64,000 nucleotides of DNA, from positions 1-64,000 of the forward strand of contig CANJQJ010000006.1 of NCBI GenBank assembly GCA_947476425.1. The letters run 5' to 3'. Below are positions 35,110 through 47,425 of the stretch, piece by piece. A program made the translations under genes and the position numbers. How positions within the stretch are numbered: position 1 is the stretch's first letter; each line of letters opens with the position of its first letter. This DNA is from Sphingomonadaceae bacterium. Lineage in GTDB: Bacteria; Pseudomonadota; Alphaproteobacteria; Sphingomonadales; Sphingomonadaceae. Below the pieces are notes generated by a model. It ran no database searches. It saw only the letters and a program-made list of their open reading frames with translations, and was not told the origin of the DNA.

Positions 35110-35484
35110 ATGACCGACATCACCGATCGCTACGACATCGCCACGACAGAAATCCTGTTCAGCAGCGCTGAGGAGATCGACATCTCGGCAATCGCACGCG
35201 CCCACATGCCGTGGTGGAATCGCACGCTGTGCGCGGTGAATGATACATGGGTGCGGCTGGCGGTGATGGATGGCGACTTCCACTGGCATAAGCATGACGA
35301 CACGGACGAGTTTTTCCTCATCCTTGAGGGCCATCTCGATCTCGAGCTGGAAGACCGCACGATCAGCCTCGATCCGGGCCAGGCCTTCACCGTTCCTAAA
35401 GGCGTAATGCACCTACCCCATGCGCGCGGCCGTACGGTCGCGCTGATGATCGAAAAGGAAGGCGTGATTCCGACCGGCGATTGA
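35110..35484 (+). CDS. Single-domain cupin protein
   Basis: The 124-residue protein is a one-domain cupin. The first motif is HWHKHDDTDEFFLILEGHL, with metal-binding His/His/Glu candidates; the second is VPKGVMHLPHA with the third histidine. Small cupins like this bind a metal and act as isomerases, dioxygenases or sensors; nothing here fixes the function. It lies between the rplL terminator and the rpoB promoter, an unusual place, and precedes a TIGR02466-type oxygenase gene by 31 bp on the same strand. Confidence 0.85.
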   Translation: MTDITDRYDIATTEILFSSAEEIDISAIARAHMPWWNRTLCAVNDTWVRLAVMDGDFHWHKHDDTDEFFLILEGHLDLELEDRTISLDPGQAFTVPKGVMHLPHARGRTVALMIEKEGVIPTGD

Positions 35485-35515
35485 CGATTCCGGGGGGATG
35501 TGCTGGGGCAAAGCC

Positions 35516-36118
35516 ATGCCTATCCGCACCCTTTTCGCCACGCCATTCTACGAGGACTCGATCGCCGATCCGGCCTTGCTCGCTGAACTCGAGCATAGCT
35601 GCCGGACGCTCGCACAGGACGACCGGGCTGGGCGGAACTGGTGCAAGGAGAACGCCTACCCGGGCTATACGAGCTACGCCTCGCTCAACGACCTGCCGAT
35701 GCGCGATCCGGTGTTTGCCGCGCTTCAGCGGAAGATCGATGCGCATGTGAAGCGTTTCGCCGAGGCGGCGTTCCTCGATCTTGGCGGCCGCAAGCTCAAG
35801 CAGGACAGCCTGTGGGTGAATGTCCTCAAGCCCGGCGGCACGCATAGCGGCCATATCCATCCGCACAGCATCGTTTCCGGGACCTTCTACGTCACCGTGC
35901 CCGAGGGCGCCGGGCGGCTCAAGCTTGAGGATCCGCGGCTTCCGCTGATGATGGCGGCGCCGCCGCGCAGCGACGATGCGCCCGAGGAAGTGCGGCCCTT
36001 CATCTATGCGCAGCCTGCGCCGGGGATGATCTTCCTGTGGGAGAGCTGGCTTCGCCACGAAGTGCAGGCGGGCAAGGCGAAGAGCGAACGGATCAGCATC
36101 AGCTTCAACTATCGGTGA
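35516..36118 (+). CDS. TIGR02466-type putative 2-oxoglutarate-Fe(II) oxygenase
   Basis: The 200-residue protein starts MPIRTLFATPFYED and has the HSGHIHPHSIVSGTFYV core (His110, His113, His115, His117), then ESWLRHEVQAGKAKSER with His181 and Arg192 suited to bind iron and 2-oxoglutarate. These features match the TIGR02466 group of uncharacterised oxygenases, related to the prolyl 4-hydroxylase fold. ATG 35516 was preferred; ATG 35498 has its G-run directly adjacent. A protein-hydroxylating role on ribosomal or RNA polymerase proteins is a tempting guess from location but has no direct support. Confidence 0.8.
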   Translation: MPIRTLFATPFYEDSIADPALLAELEHSCRTLAQDDRAGRNWCKENAYPGYTSYASLNDLPMRDPVFAALQRKIDAHVKRFAEAAFLDLGGRKLKQDSLWVNVLKPGGTHSGHIHPHSIVSGTFYVTVPEGAGRLKLEDPRLPLMMAAPPRSDDAPEEVRPFIYAQPAPGMIFLWESWLRHEVQAGKAKSERISISFNYR

Positions 36119-36167
36119 GCCAAAAGCCTTTCGCGAAGAGGGAAATGATTCGACATCGCCACTCCCC

Positions 36168-36196
36168 TTGACCCCGCCCCTACCCCTCCTTATATG
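36168..36196 (+). promoter_or_regulatory. Strong sigma-70 promoter for rpoBC
   Basis: TTGACC and TATATG are separated by exactly 17 bp, a near-consensus promoter. The predicted start near 36203 gives a leader of about 165 nt before rpoB. It restores independent transcription of rpoBC downstream of the rplL terminator and the two inserted genes. Confidence 0.75.
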
Positions 36197-36369
36197 CAAC
36201 CCTCCACCACAGCTTTTCGGGAAATGATGCGCCGTCGCGCAGTGCATCGGACGAATGGGAAGGCTGGGGATCAGACGCTGAAAGCTGCAGTTTCCGGAAT
36301 ACGGAGATTCGCGGCTTTTTGCGTTTGTGCGTGCCCATGAATGGCGAATCGAAGGCGAGAAAAATCCAA

Positions 36370-39300
36370 ATGGCAACCAATCCAGTCTCGGCCCATCAGA
36401 ACCGGACCCCAAAAAAGCGCATTCGCAAGGTTTTCGGCGACATCCACGAAGTGGTGCAGATGCCGAACCTGATCGAGGTTCAGCGCGAAAGCTATGAACA
36501 GTTCCTGCGTTCGCGTCCCGCCGAGGGCTATGTCTCGGGCCTGGAGAAGACGCTTCGCTCGGTATTCCCGATTCGCGACTTCGCCGGCACCGCCGAGCTC
36601 GATTTCGTCCATTACGAGCTGGAAGATCCCAAATACGACACCGAGGAATGCCGCCAGCGCGGCATGACCTATGCGGCGCCGATGCGCGTGACGCTTCGTC
36701 TCATCGTGTTCGAAGTCGATCCCGATACAGAGACCCGCTCGGTCCTCGATATCAAGGAGCAGGACGTCTACATGGGCGACATGCCCCTGATGACGGGCAA
36801 CGGCACCTTCATCGTAAACGGCACGGAGCGTGTCATCGTCTCGCAGATGCACCGTTCGCCTGGTGTGCTGTTCGATCATGATCGCGGCAAGACGCACTCG
36901 TCGGGCAAGTATCTTTTCGCCGCCCGCGTAATTCCTTACCGTGGTTCGTGGCTCGATTTCGAGTTCGATGCCAAGGACATCGTCAACGTCCGCATCGATC
37001 GCAAGCGCAAGCTGCCGGTCACGACGCTGCTCTATGCCCTCGGCCTGAACGGCGAGGACATCCTCAACCATTTCTACAAGACCGCCGTCTACGAGCGCGC
37101 CACCAATGGCTGGCGCGTGCCTTATGTCGCTGAAAACTGGCGCCAGTCGAAGCCGAGCTTCGATGTCGTCAACGGCGACACCGGCGAGGTCGTGTTCCCG
37201 GCCGGCCAGAAGATCAGCCCCCGCGCCGCCAACAAGGCCGGCAAGGACGGCCTGACGATGCTGCTGATCCCGACCGAGGAAATCTTCGGCCGCTATTCGG
37301 CATTCGACCTGATCGACGAATCGACGGGCCGCATCTTCATCGAGGCTGGCGACGAGGTCACCCCGGAGAATCTCGAACAGCTCGACAAGGCAGGCATCGA
37401 CCGGCTCGAACTGCTCGACATCGACTATGTCTCGACCGGTCCCTGGATCCGCAACACGCTCAACGCCGACAAGGTCGAGGATCGCGATCACGCGCTCTCC
37501 GAGATCTATCGCGTCATGCGTCCTGGCGAACCACCGACGAAGGAAACCGCCGAAGCGCTGTTCGCGGGCCTGTTCTTCGATCCCGAGCGCTATGACCTCT
37601 CGGCCGTCGGCCGCGTGAAGCTCAACATGCGCCTCGAACTCGACGTCGAGGACACCGTCACGACGCTTCGCACCGAGGACATCCTCGAGGTGGTCCGCAC
37701 GCTGGTCAACCTCAAGGACGGCAAGGGCGAAATCGACGACATCGACAATCTCGGCAACCGCCGCGTGCGTTCCGTCGGCGAATTGCTTGAGAACCAGTAT
37801 CGCGTCGGCCTGCTCCGCATGGAGCGCGCCGTGAAGGAGCGGATGAGCTCGGTCGACGTGTCGACTGTGATGCCGAACGACCTGATCAACGCAAAGCCCG
37901 CAGTCGCTGCGGTCCGCGAGTTCTTCGGTTCGTCGCAGCTGTCGCAGTTCATGGATCAGACCAATCCGCTCTCCGAAGTGACGCACAAGCGTCGCGTTTC
38001 GGCGCTCGGGCCAGGCGGCCTCACGCGTGAGCGTGCTGGCTTCGAAGTCCGCGACGTTCATCCCACCCATTATGGCCGCATCTGCCCGATTGAAACGCCG
38101 GAAGGCCCGAACATCGGCCTGATCAACTCGCTGGCGTCGTTCAGCCGGGTCAACAAGTACGGCTTCATCGAAACCCCGTACCGCAAGGTCATCGACCACA
38201 AGGTCACGCAGGACGTCGTCTATCTCTCCGCGATGGAAGAGGCGAAGCACACGATCGCGCAGGCCAACGCCGACATCGCGACCGACGGCACCTTCACCGA
38301 GGAACTGATTTCCGCACGTGAAGCCGGCGAATTCCTGATGGCACCGCGCGATCACATCACGCTGATGGACGTCAGCCCCAAGCAGCTCGTCTCGGTTGCG
38401 GCATCGCTCATTCCATTCCTGGAAAACGATGACGCCAACCGCGCGCTGATGGGCTCGAACATGCAGCGCCAGGCGGTTCCGCTCGTCCGTGCAGAGGCTC
38501 CGTTCGTGGGCACCGGCATGGAAGAGACGGTTGCGCGTGACTCCGGCGCGGCCATCGCGGCCAAGCGTTCGGGCATCGTCGACCAGGTCGATGCGACCCG
38601 TATCGTCATCCGCGCGACCGGCGATGTCGGAGCCGGCCAGTCCGGAGTCGATATCTACACGCTGATGAAGTTCCAGCGTTCCAACCAGAACACCTGCATC
38701 AACCAGCGTCCGCTGGTGAAGGTCGGCGAAATCATCAACGGCGGCGACGTGATCGCCGACGGTCCGTCGACCGAGCTTGGCGAACTGGCCCTTGGCCGCA
38801 ACGTGCTCGTCGCGTTCATGCCGTGGAATGGCTACAACTACGAGGATTCGATCCTCATCTCCGAACGCATCGTGAAGGACGACGTCTTCACCTCGATCCA
38901 CATCGAGGAATTCGAAGTCATGGCGCGCGATACAAAGCTCGGGCCTGAAGACATCACCCGCGACATCCCCAATGTCGGCGAGGAAGCACTTCGCAACCTC
39001 GACGAAGCTGGCATCGTCTACATCGGCGCCGAAGTGGAGCCGGGCGACATCCTGTGCGGCAAGATCACGCCGAAGGGCGAAAGCCCGATGACGCCGGAGG
39101 AAAAGCTCCTCCGCGCCATCTTCGGTGAGAAGGCTTCGGACGTACGCGATACTTCGCTCCGCCTGCCGCCGGGCGTTGCCGGTACCGTCGTCGAAGTGCG
39201 CGTGTTCAACCGCCACGGCATCGACAAGGACGAGCGCGCGATGGCAATCGAGCGCGAGGAAATCGACCGCCTGACGAAGGATCGCGAGGACGAGCGTTCG

Positions 39301-40524
39301 ATCCTCAACCGTGCGACCTTCAACCGTCTTCGCGAGTTGCTCCTGGGTCATGTCGCGACCGCGACGCCGAAGGGCGTCAAGAAGGGCAGCGAGATCGACC
39401 CGGAATTGCTTGACTCGGTCGAGCGTCACGAATGGTGGAAGTTCGCCGTCCAGGACGATGGCCGGCAGGCCGATCTCGAAGCGATGAAGGGGCAGTATGA
39501 TGAGGCCGTCGGCATCATCAAGGCTCGCTTCGACGATCGCGTCGAGAAGCTTCAGCGTGGTGACGAACTGCCGCCGGGCGTGCTCAAGATGGTCAAGGTG
39601 TTCGTGGCGGTGAAGCGCAAGCTGCAGCCGGGCGACAAGATGGCCGGCCGTCACGGCAACAAGGGCGTCATCTCGCGCATCCTGCCGATCGAGGACATGC
39701 CGTTCCTCGCCGACGGGACCCCCGCCGACATCGTGCTCAACCCGCTGGGCGTGCCTTCGCGCATGAACGTCGGACAGATCTTCGAAACGCATCTGGGCTG
39801 GGCCGCACGCGGTCTCGGCAAGCAGATCACCGAGGCCCTGGAAACATGGCGCCATGCCAATCCCGATCCAGCGACCGCGGCGCCGCCGACGGCCGTCATC
39901 GAGCGCCTGAAGATCACCTATGGCGAGCAATATCATGAAGAGATCGACGCCCGGACAACGGACCAGATCGTCGAAATGGCAGAGCTGCTGAAGAATGGCG
40001 TGCCGATGGCAACGCCGGTGTTCGACGGTGCCCGTGAAGCCGACGTGGCAGAGATGCTTCGCCGTGCGGATCTCGACGAATCTGGCCAGGTGGAGCTGTT
40101 CGACGGACGTACCGGCGACATGTTCGATCGCAAGGTGACCGTGGGCTATATCTACATGCTCAAGCTTCACCATCTCGTGGACGACAAGATCCACGCGCGT
40201 TCGATCGGGCCCTACTCGCTCGTCACCCAGCAGCCGCTGGGCGGCAAGGCACAGTTCGGCGGCCAGCGCTTCGGTGAAATGGAAGTGTGGGCGCTGCAGG
40301 CCTATGGCGCGGCGTATACGCTCCAGGAAATGCTGACGGTGAAGTCCGACGATGTCGTCGGCCGCACCAAGGTCTACGAGGCGATCGTCAAGGGCGACGA
40401 CACCTTCGAGGCGGGCATTCCCGAGAGCTTCAACGTGCTCGTCAAGGAAATGCGCTCGCTTGGACTCAACGTCGAACTATCGACGTACGACGACAGCGAA
40501 GGTCTCTCCGAGGCTGCAGAGTAA
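36370..40524 (+). CDS. rpoB: DNA-directed RNA polymerase subunit beta
   Basis: The 1384-residue beta subunit is full length. Recognisable regions are the rifampicin pocket [19 protein letters not shown] followed by [13 protein letters not shown], the [21 protein letters not shown] block, the [14 protein letters not shown] segment, and the C-terminal [21 protein letters not shown]. The residues usually mutated in rifampicin resistance (Q513, D516, H526, S531 in E. coli numbering) are the sensitive type. ATG 36370 gives the family N-terminus ([15 protein letters not shown]); two upstream in-frame ATGs are less likely. Confidence 0.98.
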   Translation: MATNPVSAHQNRTPKKRIRKVFGDIHEVVQMPNLIEVQRESYEQFLRSRPAEGYVSGLEKTLRSVFPIRDFAGTAELDFVHYELEDPKYDTEECRQRGMTYAAPMRVTLRLIVFEVDPDTETRSVLDIKEQDVYMGDMPLMTGNGTFIVNGTERVIVSQMHRSPGVLFDHDRGKTHSSGKYLFAARVIPYRGSWLDFEFDAKDIVNVRIDRKRKLPVTTLLYALGLNGEDILNHFYKTAVYERATNGWRVPYVAENWRQSKPSFDVVNGDTGEVVFPAGQKISPRAANKAGKDGLTMLLIPTEEIFGRYSAFDLIDESTGRIFIEAGDEVTPENLEQLDKAGIDRLELLDIDYVSTGPWIRNTLNADKVEDRDHALSEIYRVMRPGEPPTKETAEALFAGLFFDPERYDLSAVGRVKLNMRLELDVEDTVTTLRTEDILEVVRTLVNLKDGKGEIDDIDNLGNRRVRSVGELLENQYRVGLLRMERAVKERMSSVDVSTVMPNDLINAKPAVAAVREFFGSSQLSQFMDQTNPLSEVTHKRRVSALGPGGLTRERAGFEVRDVHPTHYGRICPIETPEGPNIGLINSLASFSRVNKYGFIETPYRKVIDHKVTQDVVYLSAMEEAKHTIAQANADIATDGTFTEELISAREAGEFLMAPRDHITLMDVSPKQLVSVAASLIPFLENDDANRALMGSNMQRQAVPLVRAEAPFVGTGMEETVARDSGAAIAAKRSGIVDQVDATRIVIRATGDVGAGQSGVDIYTLMKFQRSNQNTCINQRPLVKVGEIINGGDVIADGPSTELGELALGRNVLVAFMPWNGYNYEDSILISERIVKDDVFTSIHIEEFEVMARDTKLGPEDITRDIPNVGEEALRNLDEAGIVYIGAEVEPGDILCGKITPKGESPMTPEEKLLRAIFGEKASDVRDTSLRLPPGVAGTVVEVRVFNRHGIDKDERAMAIEREEIDRLTKDREDERSILNRATFNRLRELLLGHVATATPKGVKKGSEIDPELLDSVERHEWWKFAVQDDGRQADLEAMKGQYDEAVGIIKARFDDRVEKLQRGDELPPGVLKMVKVFVAVKRKLQPGDKMAGRHGNKGVISRILPIEDMPFLADGTPADIVLNPLGVPSRMNVGQIFETHLGWAARGLGKQITEALETWRHANPDPATAAPPTAVIERLKITYGEQYHEEIDARTTDQIVEMAELLKNGVPMATPVFDGAREADVAEMLRRADLDESGQVELFDGRTGDMFDRKVTVGYIYMLKLHHLVDDKIHARSIGPYSLVTQQPLGGKAQFGGQRFGEMEVWALQAYGAAYTLQEMLTVKSDDVVGRTKVYEAIVKGDDTFEAGIPESFNVLVKEMRSLGLNVELSTYDDSEGLSEAAE

Positions 40525-40532
40525 GAAACCCT

Positions 40533-40639
40533 CCCCTTCCTGCATGCAGGAAGGGGCCGGGGGTGGGTGGCGAGCGACAGCACGCCTCAGCGTCGGCCGA
40601 AAGGTTGACCCACCCCAACCCCTCCCTGCCAGGGAGGGG
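40533..40639. repeat. Structured palindromic repeat between rpoB and rpoC
   Basis: The 137-bp rpoB-rpoC gap holds three nested foldbacks. A perfect 24-bp palindrome has 12-bp arms CCCCTTCCTGCA (40533-40556). A 9-bp long-range stem pairs GGGGTGGGT (40560-40568) with ACCCACCCC (40608-40616). A second hairpin is CCCCTCCCT/AGGGAGGGG (40619-40639). The layout resembles REP/BIME-type intergenic repeats, and G+C-rich repeats of this general kind are common in sphingomonads. It has no T-run, so it is not a simple terminator. Confidence 0.7.
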
Positions 40640-40661
40640 CTAAGGATAAGGAAGCGATTTT

Positions 40662-44912
<4,251 letters not shown>

Positions 44913-44937
44913 GCAACGCGGCAACGCGACATGAATG

Positions 44938-44968
44938 GCCCCGCCGGAGCGATCCGGCGGGGCTTTTT
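44938..44968 (+). terminator. Rho-independent terminator after rpoC
   Basis: A perfect 10-bp stem GCCCCGCCGG/CCGGCGGGGC with a 6-nt loop is followed by five T, 25 bp after the rpoC stop. It closes the rpoBC transcript. Confidence 0.93.
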
Positions 44969-45080
44969 GTTAGTTTGGACGCCTTGGGGGAATTTCAGTT
45001 CGCGCAAGCGCTGACGCCGGCTGGAACGACGATTGAACCAGTCGCGAAGCGGTCCGACACTGTTGGGACTATTTGAATCC

Positions 45081-45170
45081 TCATCCCGGCGGACGTCGGG
45101 ATCCACGTTACGGTGTGCGTACGATCGCGAGGCCTGTGGGTCCCATGGATCCCGACTTTCGTCGGGATGA
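45081..45170. repeat. Inverted pair of ~25-bp repeats downstream of rpoC
   Basis: Two 25-bp sequences face each other at 45081-45105 and 45146-45170, differing at only three of 25 positions after reverse complementing. Each is itself a hairpin of the type ATCCCGAC...GTCGGGAT. Such ATCCCG...CGGGAT elements recur between genes in many sphingomonads. They lie in the non-coding space between the rpoC terminator and the convergent PEP-CTERM gene; no coding capacity is seen here. Confidence 0.7.
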
Positions 45171-45285
45171 CGGCATAGGCGTCAGGATCCATCGATGGTT
45201 TCGCAAAGCTTCTAGAGCCTTACCGCCTTTGCAGAATCTCGCGCCAATCACACCGGTCGCTAATGGTATCTCGTGTTCCAGTAAC

Positions 45286-45316
45286 GAAAAAGGCCGCGGC
45301 ATGGTGCCGCGGCCTT
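45286..45316 (-). terminator. Rho-independent terminator of the PEP-CTERM gene (minus strand)
   Basis: On the minus strand a perfect 9-bp stem GGCCGCGGC/GCCGCGGCC with a 5-nt loop is followed by a run of five T. It lies 23 bp beyond the stop codon of the PEP-CTERM gene. Confidence 0.88.
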
Positions 45317-45338
45317 CGTGCCCCCAGGCGCTTCCAGC

Positions 45339-46172
45339 TTAAGCTAGAACTACTGAACGCCTGCGTGAACGCATGCCGGCACCGACGATGCCGAATCCGA
45401 CGAGCATCATGCCCCAGGTTGCCGGTTCTGGAACCGCCGCGCCGAGGGTCAGATGGCTGACCTTGAAGCCGTCAAAATTGCCATCGCTGTTCGTCGGCGA
45501 TGCGCCGACCAGGAACAGGCTGCCATTGCTGCCCGGGCTCAAGAGATCGATCACGGGATTGAAGGTGCGGCCGTCGGGCTGATCGGCATTGTTGATCAGC
45601 TCATAATCGCCACCAAAGAGGGAAGCCAAAGTCGCCGTCGATCCATAATCCGTGTAACTATTCCAGGCTGACGCGCTGTCGCCATATCCGAAAATCGCAT
45701 CGGCATCACGCCCACGCTGGCCCGGAGCCGGCACGGATATGAATGGCCAGAGCTTCACCGATTCCGGCGCCAGATCGGTATTGAACTGGAAAACAATGAA
45801 ATCGACCGTATTGATGTTGTCGATCGAATGCTGGTTGCCGACAACGGCCGTACCAAGCGTATCGCCCGGAAAGCCTGCCGACGTTGGCGCGATTACGCCG
45901 ATACCGTCGATATAGTCGCGCACAGTGCTGCGATGGATGTCCAAAATTCCGCCGCCAAGATCATGTGCGGACCAGCCAGTGACTCGCGCCTTGGTGACGC
46001 TGTCGGATGCGGTAAATTCGAGATAATTGCCAAAACCGTCGGTTCCGGCGGTGAAGCCACCCGGGGTGGTGAGATCGAAAAACACCGATGCCGCCGACAC
46101 AGGGGCAGCCAAGGCCGCACCGAGAAGGAATGCCGACGTCAAGCTACGCCTGATGATACTGTTAATGCCCAT
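45339..46172 (-). CDS. Exported PEP-CTERM sorting-domain protein
   Basis: The 277-residue protein has a signal peptide (RRSLTSAFLLGAALAAPVSA) and a glycine- and serine-rich beta-type body. The C-terminal sorting tag is VPEPATWGMMLVGFGIVGAG with a final arginine cluster (RSRRR). The PEP motif, membrane segment and basic end are the substrate signal of exosortases; such proteins are usually secreted with extracellular polysaccharide. The body matches no family I can name. No exosortase gene is in the window. galU diverges from it, which may reflect a shared link to envelope polysaccharide. Confidence 0.88.
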   Translation of the reverse strand: MGINSIIRRSLTSAFLLGAALAAPVSAASVFFDLTTPGGFTAGTDGFGNYLEFTASDSVTKARVTGWSAHDLGGGILDIHRSTVRDYIDGIGVIAPTSAGFPGDTLGTAVVGNQHSIDNINTVDFIVFQFNTDLAPESVKLWPFISVPAPGQRGRDADAIFGYGDSASAWNSYTDYGSTATLASLFGGDYELINNADQPDGRTFNPVIDLLSPGSNGSLFLVGASPTNSDGNFDGFKVSHLTLGAAVPEPATWGMMLVGFGIVGAGMRSRRRSVVLA

Positions 46173-46546
46173 TTCGGTATCCCTGTTTGAATTAGGCCGG
46201 ATAAATTTCGCGATCTTAAACTATACCTAAAGTATCATTATCATTAGCAGATACAAGCGAGAAAATTCATTTTTTGTTGACTATCTTCCTGAAATTCCGT
46301 CGCAAAATGGAACAGGTGAGAAAAAGTGGAACTGGTTCCGACAAGCCTTTCATTTCATCGCGAAAAATTGTCGCTCTGGCGCATTTTTAGGCGCTCGTTT
46401 CAAAATTTCATGCGGTGAAACGGCACCAATATGCGTCCATCGGGGTTGGATTGGCTCCGAACACCGACTAATCCCGTTATTGCTGCGACCGACGACATCA
46501 CTCCCCGAACGTTACGCGGGAAATCAGCGAGGAATTGAAACCGAAC
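46173..46546. other. A+T-rich divergent intergenic region, PEP-CTERM gene to galU
   Basis: This 374-bp stretch is much richer in A+T than its surroundings and must hold both promoters. TTGACT occurs on the plus strand near 46276 without a good -10. On the minus strand, tandem AATGAT units precede a TATAGT-like -10. GGAAC occurs twice, the second time in a GGAACTGGTTCC near-palindrome. No reading frame here is convincing. Confidence 0.5.
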
Positions 46547-47413
46547 ATGAAAAAAGTTCGCAAGGCCATCTTTCCGGTTGCCGGGCTTGGCACGCGTTTC
46601 TTGCCCGCAACCAAGGCGGTGCCAAAGGAAATGCTGCCCGTCGTCGACAAGCCGCTGATCCAATACGCAGTCGATGAGGCCCGCGCCGCCGGGATCGAGC
46701 AGATGATTTTCGTCACCGGTCGCGGCAAGAGCGCGATCGAGGACCATTTCGATATCGCCTACGAACTCGAGGATACACTTTCAGCACGCGACAAGAGCCA
46801 TTTACTCGAAACACTCGAAGGCAGCCGGTTCGCGCCGGGCAGCATCGCCTATGTTCGCCAGCAGGAACCCCTCGGGCTTGGCCATGCCGTCTGGTGTGCA
46901 CGCGATCTGGTCGGGGACGAGCCCTTCGCAGTGCTGCTCGCCGACGAACTACTCTGGAACCCCGGCTATCCCTGCCTGAAGCAGATGGTCGAGACGCATG
47001 AGGAAAAGGGCGGCAATGTCATTGCGGTGCTTGAAGTGCCCGAGGAGCACACCGATCGCTACGGGATCGTCGATCCGGGCGCGCGCGATGGCAACGTCAC
47101 CGAGGTCCGCGGGTTTGTCGAAAAGCCCAAGCTCGGCACCGCCCCGTCACGGCTGGCGGCCGTCGGGCGCTACATCATCCAGCCTGCGGTCTTCGGATTG
47201 CTGGCAGAAGGCGCCCGCGGCGCCGGGGGCGAGATCCAGCTTACCGATGCGCTTGCGCGCCTGATCGGCAAACAGCCCTTCCATGCTCAGACATTCCAGG
47301 GCGTGCGGCATGACTGCGGCGACAAGGCCGGGTTCATCCAGGCCAATATTGCGCTGGCGCTCGAGCGTCCTGACCTCGAACCCGCGATCCGGGCATTTTT
47401 GAAAACGATCTGA
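46547..47413 (+). CDS. galU: UTP-glucose-1-phosphate uridylyltransferase
   Basis: GalU makes UDP-glucose for polysaccharide and glycolipid synthesis. The 288-residue protein carries the nucleotide site GLGTRFLPATKAVPKEMLP, VVDKPLIQYAVDEA, LGLGHAVWCAR, the DELL metal-site region and FVEKPKLGTAPS. ATG 46547 (MKKVRKAIFP) has GAGGAA eleven bases upstream; an in-frame TTG at 46535 is less likely. It converges with dnaE, 12 bp apart. Confidence 0.96.
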   Translation: MKKVRKAIFPVAGLGTRFLPATKAVPKEMLPVVDKPLIQYAVDEARAAGIEQMIFVTGRGKSAIEDHFDIAYELEDTLSARDKSHLLETLEGSRFAPGSIAYVRQQEPLGLGHAVWCARDLVGDEPFAVLLADELLWNPGYPCLKQMVETHEEKGGNVIAVLEVPEEHTDRYGIVDPGARDGNVTEVRGFVEKPKLGTAPSRLAAVGRYIIQPAVFGLLAEGARGAGGEIQLTDALARLIGKQPFHAQTFQGVRHDCGDKAGFIQANIALALERPDLEPAIRAFLKTI

Positions 47414-47425
47414 CACGGTCGCGTT

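Noticed and set aside
36271-40194. Very long minus-strand open frame opposite rpoB (and a similar one opposite rpoC)
   Set aside because: Long antisense frames arise from biased codon use in G+C-rich essential genes; the protein is low-complexity in Asp/His/Arg and has no start signals.
46308-46352. Two GGAAC elements before galU resembling the -35 of the alphaproteobacterial general stress sigma factor EcfG
   Set aside because: No CGTT -10 element occurs at the required 16-17 bp spacing.
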